From NCBI GenBank assembly GCA_964391595.1, contig CAYMMM010000017.1:1-16925 (forward strand): a stretch of 16,925 bases of DNA, in the 5' to 3' direction. Shown here piece by piece: positions 13,796-16,925 of this stretch (position 1 is the first letter of the stretch; each line of letters opens with the position of its first letter). A program made the translations under genes and the position numbers. This DNA is from JADZGC01 sp964391595. Lineage in GTDB: Bacteria; Patescibacteriota; Saccharimonadia; CAILAD01; GCA-016700035. The notes under the pieces were generated by a model. That model searched no databases, was not told the origin of the DNA, and saw only the letters and a list, made by a program, of their open reading frames with translations.

Positions 13796-15817
13796 ATGCG
13801 CATTTCTCGGCGTTTTCTGCGGGTAGCAAGTGTATTTCTCATCTGGGTAATGCTCGCTGCTGGTGCGTGGCAACAGCTACGACCGGTACACGCTGAAGGT
13901 GAGTTTAGCTACACCATCGACATGAATTATGCCGTGAATGCAGACGGCACGACGCAAGTGTCTTCTACGTATCGGATTACCAATAACACAAACAGTCGCG
14001 TCCTGGCTTCCTTACAGATAAATACACCGACCAATGACGTCACAGGCATAAGTGCACGCTATGCAGACGGTACAAATATTGCCATGTCGAGCGCGGATAA
14101 GGTCAATGGATCGCTTGGATACAACTATGCATACAAGGGAATAAATCTGCGCTTCGGGGACTGGCCAAGTGGACGAGGGTCGGTGCAGACATTTATTGTC
14201 GCCTACACCACCTCAAGTTTGACTGACGTGAAGGGGGCAAGTCGGACTTTCTATGTACCGAGTTTGGCCGAAGTCGGTACGAATGAAAGCTATAATATCA
14301 CTGTCTCGGTTCCTACTTCTTTCGGCAAGATGATATCGACTGGCGCTGTCCCGCAGATCGACGGGACTGATGGAGACAAAGTCAGATATCGATTTGCGAA
14401 TTCTCGTGATTTGATGCGGTCGTTTACGCTGATCTTTGGTGACTCGACGATATACAAGGCAGACTTTGCGTATCCGCTTAAGAACAGTACCAATCGTGAG
14501 CAGACGATGACTGTAGCACTACCGCCAAATACACCCACCCAAAAAGTCTATATCAATCGTCTGGACCCTCAGCCTGTGGCTACGCGAGTCGATGCCGATG
14601 GCAACATCCTCGCAGACTACAAAGTACCGGCACGGTCGAAGATCACTGTACATACCGACATCGCTGCCCAAGTGACGTATCAGGCATATGATCTCTCAAA
14701 AGGCGGCACCAAGACTGAGATCCCAAATGAGCTAACAAAATACTACACCGGTGCGACGAAATTCTGGCAGACGGACGATGCGCAGATGCGTGAGAAGGCG
14801 AATGTAGCAGCTGGTCAATCGACGAAGGTAGTCGAGATCATTCAGGCAATGCAGAAGCTGACGATCGACACCCTCAGCTATAACAACGAGAAGATCAAGT
14901 ACAACATTCGTCAGGGCAGTTATCGCGCGTTGCGTAATCCTGAGAATGCGGTCTGTCTTGAGTATTCAGACTTGATGATCTCACTCTTGCGGAGTCAGGG
15001 AATCCCGGCTCGTATGCCGGTCGGCTATGCTTACGCCGGTTCATTGAAGCAATCAAAATCCGTTGCCGACTCGCTGCATAGCTGGGTTGAAGCGTACGTG
15101 CCTGGCATAGGCTGGATCAATCTCGACCCGACGTGGGGTGAGAAGTACGACACATTTGGCAAGAGTGATTTGGATCACTTCACTTTTGCGATATGGGGTC
15201 GCGACGATGCTTCGCCGTCGGCCGTGATGATCGATGGTCAAGATATGGGCTATCAATACGAAGACACCGCGATCACCTATGATTCGTCTCTGACCGTTGC
15301 GCAGCAGCAGGGAGAGGCCACAGCGACTACCTATGTGATTTTGCCCTGGATGAGCTTTGTGAAATACAACGTCAAGGCACCAGGTACTCAGGTAGGTGAG
15401 AATTATGCAGTCTTACTCAAGCCAGCCAGCGGCGATCAGCAGCGCGTACCGATTGGCAGAATGGCGCCACTGCAAAAAGACGAGAGTGGTTTATTTATCT
15501 ATGGCGGCGGATTCTCAAAGCCGACACAACTCGTCTTCGTGCAAAAGTTGGATGCCGGCGATACCGTACTGGCAGCCAATACGAGTACCGTCATATGGTG
15601 GCCAATGTATATTTCTGTTGGGGTAATTACTGGCATAATACTCCTGATTTTGGTAAAATTGAGCATCCGTCGCCGCAAGAACTTTCGTGAGGCTGGCAAA
15701 GCCCAACTGACCCACGGTGGTTCGGCTTTGGCGCGTGAGGCGATGGAGAAAGCGCTCGCTGAAAAGCATGAGGCAGACAAACTTGCGGCGGAGCAAAAAT
15801 ATATCGAGAAGAAATAA
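13796..15817 (+). CDS. Exported transglutaminase-like protein with C-terminal membrane anchor
   Basis: A 673-aa membrane protein. The N-terminus (MRISRRFLRVASVFLIWVML, cut likely after VHA) is a signal peptide. Residues about 35-320 are beta-rich extracytoplasmic sequence. A transglutaminase-like fold follows with a complete Cys-His-Asp triad: Cys387 in AVCLEYSDLM, His428 in SLHSWVEAY, Asp444 in NLDPTWG. A membrane helix lies at about 599-622 (WWPMYISVGVITGIILLIL), then an inner tail rich in Lys, Glu and Ala, probably helical. Such proteins act as peptidases or cross-linking enzymes outside the cell; the substrate is unknown. An upstream ATG at 13778 would add six residues, but it overlaps the -10 box. 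The stop TAA shares its last base with the ATG of metG, so the two are translated together. Nothing shows a functional link to MetRS. Confidence 0.88.
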   Translation: MRISRRFLRVASVFLIWVMLAAGAWQQLRPVHAEGEFSYTIDMNYAVNADGTTQVSSTYRITNNTNSRVLASLQINTPTNDVTGISARYADGTNIAMSSADKVNGSLGYNYAYKGINLRFGDWPSGRGSVQTFIVAYTTSSLTDVKGASRTFYVPSLAEVGTNESYNITVSVPTSFGKMISTGAVPQIDGTDGDKVRYRFANSRDLMRSFTLIFGDSTIYKADFAYPLKNSTNREQTMTVALPPNTPTQKVYINRLDPQPVATRVDADGNILADYKVPARSKITVHTDIAAQVTYQAYDLSKGGTKTEIPNELTKYYTGATKFWQTDDAQMREKANVAAGQSTKVVEIIQAMQKLTIDTLSYNNEKIKYNIRQGSYRALRNPENAVCLEYSDLMISLLRSQGIPARMPVGYAYAGSLKQSKSVADSLHSWVEAYVPGIGWINLDPTWGEKYDTFGKSDLDHFTFAIWGRDDASPSAVMIDGQDMGYQYEDTAITYDSSLTVAQQQGEATATTYVILPWMSFVKYNVKAPGTQVGENYAVLLKPASGDQQRVPIGRMAPLQKDESGLFIYGGGFSKPTQLVFVQKLDAGDTVLAANTSTVIWWPMYISVGVITGIILLILVKLSIRRRKNFREAGKAQLTHGGSALAREAMEKALAEKHEADKLAAEQKYIEKK

Positions 15818-16925
15818 TGAATAGCAAAGCAAAGTTTTACATAACTACATCAATCCCATACGCAAATGCCAAGCCCCACCTTGGTCATGCGATGGAGTTT
15901 GTGCAGGCAGATACACTCGCACGTTGGCACAGACAACGGGGTGAAGATGTCTTATTGCAGATTGGGACGGATGAGCATGGGCAAAAGCTGTATGAAGCTG
16001 CGCAGCAAGCCGGGATTGAGCCACTTACTTTTGTGAATGAAATGAGTGAATCGTTTATTAAAATCGCAAAAGACTTGCAAGTAAATTACGATCAGTTTGT
16101 GCGCACGACCGACACACATCACAAGGAAGCCGCTCAAAAACTCTGGCAGGCTTGTGAAAAAGATATTTACAAAGGAACTTATACTGGGCTCTACTGTGTG
16201 GCCTGCGAGCGTTATTACACTGAAAAAGATTCAGTAGAAGGTTTCTGCCCAATTCACCCGAACCGCATGCTTGAGAAACTATCTCTAGAGAGCTATTTCC
16301 TCAAGCTCGAGCCCTATCAGCAGCGTTTAATAATGGCGCTTGAGGGAGCTGAGTATAATGTCTTCCCGGAGTTCCGTCGTAACGAGATCTTGAGTTTTTT
16401 ACGTAGCAATAAGCTTGAGGATCTCTCGATATCGCGCCCGAAAAATCAGCTAGAATGGGGTGTGGAAGTGCCAGGTGATGACTCACACGTGATGTATGTG
16501 TGGTTCGATGCGCTTGCAAACTATATCACCAGTCTGGGCTATCCTGATGGCGCGGATTTTCAGAAATGGTGGCCAGCCGACCTACATATTGTAGGGAAAG
16601 ATATCAATCGCTTTCACTCTGTCTATTGGCCGATTATGCTGATGAGCGCCGGTGTAGCTCTTCCTAAAGCCTTGTATGTTCACGGATTCATTAACGCGCC
16701 AGGTGGCTTAAAGATGAGTAAGAGTCTTGGGAATGTGATTGAGCCCTACGACATTATCGACAAATATGGGGTTGATGCATTTCGTTACTATTTACTTCGC
16801 TACATACCACATGATGCGGATGGCGAATTCGGTGCGGAGCGTTTTCATGCGACATATACTTCCGATCTAGTGAATAACCTAGGCAATCTGGTGCAGCGAG
16901 TTGCAAGTATGACAGTCCGATATTG
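15817..16925 (+). CDS. metG: Methionyl-tRNA synthetase, 3' end outside window
   Basis: The first 369 codons of MetRS, the class I enzyme that charges tRNA-Met for initiation and elongation. The class I signatures are seen: HLGH at 21-24 (HIGH motif) and KMSKS at 299-303. A single zinc knuckle is formed by Cys127, Cys130, Cys144 and His147 (CVAC...CPIH), a common variant. Conserved stretches YVWFDALANYIT and HIVGKDINRFHSVYWP are present. The sequence ends in the start of the anticodon-binding domain (NNLGNLVQRV). The ATG overlaps the stop of the transglutaminase-like gene by one base and has no strong Shine-Dalgarno sequence of its own, which points to coupled translation. In Bacillus metS lies near yabE and ksgA, so the neighbourhood is an old one. 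Confidence 0.97.
   Translation, partial: MNSKAKFYITTSIPYANAKPHLGHAMEFVQADTLARWHRQRGEDVLLQIGTDEHGQKLYEAAQQAGIEPLTFVNEMSESFIKIAKDLQVNYDQFVRTTDTHHKEAAQKLWQACEKDIYKGTYTGLYCVACERYYTEKDSVEGFCPIHPNRMLEKLSLESYFLKLEPYQQRLIMALEGAEYNVFPEFRRNEILSFLRSNKLEDLSISRPKNQLEWGVEVPGDDSHVMYVWFDALANYITSLGYPDGADFQKWWPADLHIVGKDINRFHSVYWPIMLMSAGVALPKALYVHGFINAPGGLKMSKSLGNVIEPYDIIDKYGVDAFRYYLLRYIPHDADGEFGAERFHATYTSDLVNNLGNLVQRVASMTVRY

Noticed and set aside
13390..13896. 168-codon plus-strand frame overlapping the 94-aa gene
   Set aside because: It runs through the terminator and into the signal peptide of the next gene in another frame; the 94-aa frame has the better ribosome site.
1..16925. UGA recoding to Gly as in Gracilibacteria or SR1
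   Set aside because: TGA ends the sortase gene and the 94-aa gene, and no in-frame TGA occurs inside the conserved genes.
1..16925. CRISPR arrays, insertion sequences or transposase genes
   Set aside because: No regularly spaced repeats and no transposase-like protein; the only mobility hint is the pcrA relic.

Overview
The window looks like a chromosomal piece of a small-genome, single-membrane (Gram-positive-like) bacterium. My best guess is Patescibacteria/CPR, probably Candidatus Saccharibacteria (inference). Reasons: the genes are compact and mostly co-directional. There is a sortase with a sortable surface protein and no outer-membrane genes. A DUF348/G5 cell-wall protein precedes ksgA as in Firmicutes and Actinobacteria. 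Several genes look leaderless. TGA ends two genes, so UGA is used as a stop, unlike the UGA-recoded CPR lineages. The assembly is a scaffold with a 100-N gap at 9344-9443.

Layout. 1-1067 (-): unrecognised single-pass membrane protein, cut by the window edge. 1068-1176: divergent promoter region with a perfect 14-bp inverted repeat. 1177-3408 (+): UvrD/PcrA helicase. 3584-4168 (+): sortase. 4309-8076 (+): 1255-aa sortase-anchored adhesin-like protein. 8114-8190: decayed second copy of the pcrA 3' end, so the sortase/adhesin pair sits between two pcrA tails. 8229-9011 (+): putative transcription factor with sigma-region-4-like and RNA-polymerase-alpha-CTD-like parts, then a terminator. 9054-9343 (+): consensus promoter and the start of an unknown gene cut by the gap. 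9444-10771 (-): typA/bipA, its 3' part lost in the gap. 10772-11153: regulatory region with a typA leader ORF and attenuator-like hairpin, a divergent strong promoter, and a candidate 75-nt structured RNA. 11154-13670 (+): DUF348/G5 transglycosylase-like protein, ksgA and a 94-aa Cys-containing protein, ending in a terminator. 13796-16925 (+): exported transglutaminase-like membrane protein coupled to metG, which runs off the end.

How it fits together. Two themes dominate. One is translation and its upkeep (TypA, RsmA/KsgA, MetRS). The other is the cell surface (sortase, adhesin, cell-wall lytic protein, extracytoplasmic transglutaminase fold). The yabE/rpfB-like gene, ksgA and metG are neighbours in Firmicutes and Actinobacteria too, so this part is an old, rearranged neighbourhood. 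The sortase/adhesin pair looks like a later insertion.

Most notable signals: (1) a 22-codon leaderless ORF upstream of typA whose codons form a terminator-like hairpin with a U-tract, suggesting attenuation of a ribosome-associated GTPase; (2) four start codons each exactly 8 nt after a -10 hexamer; (3) the pcrA tail relic with mostly silent differences; (4) the structured RNA directly after a strong promoter. All are readings by eye with no database search.
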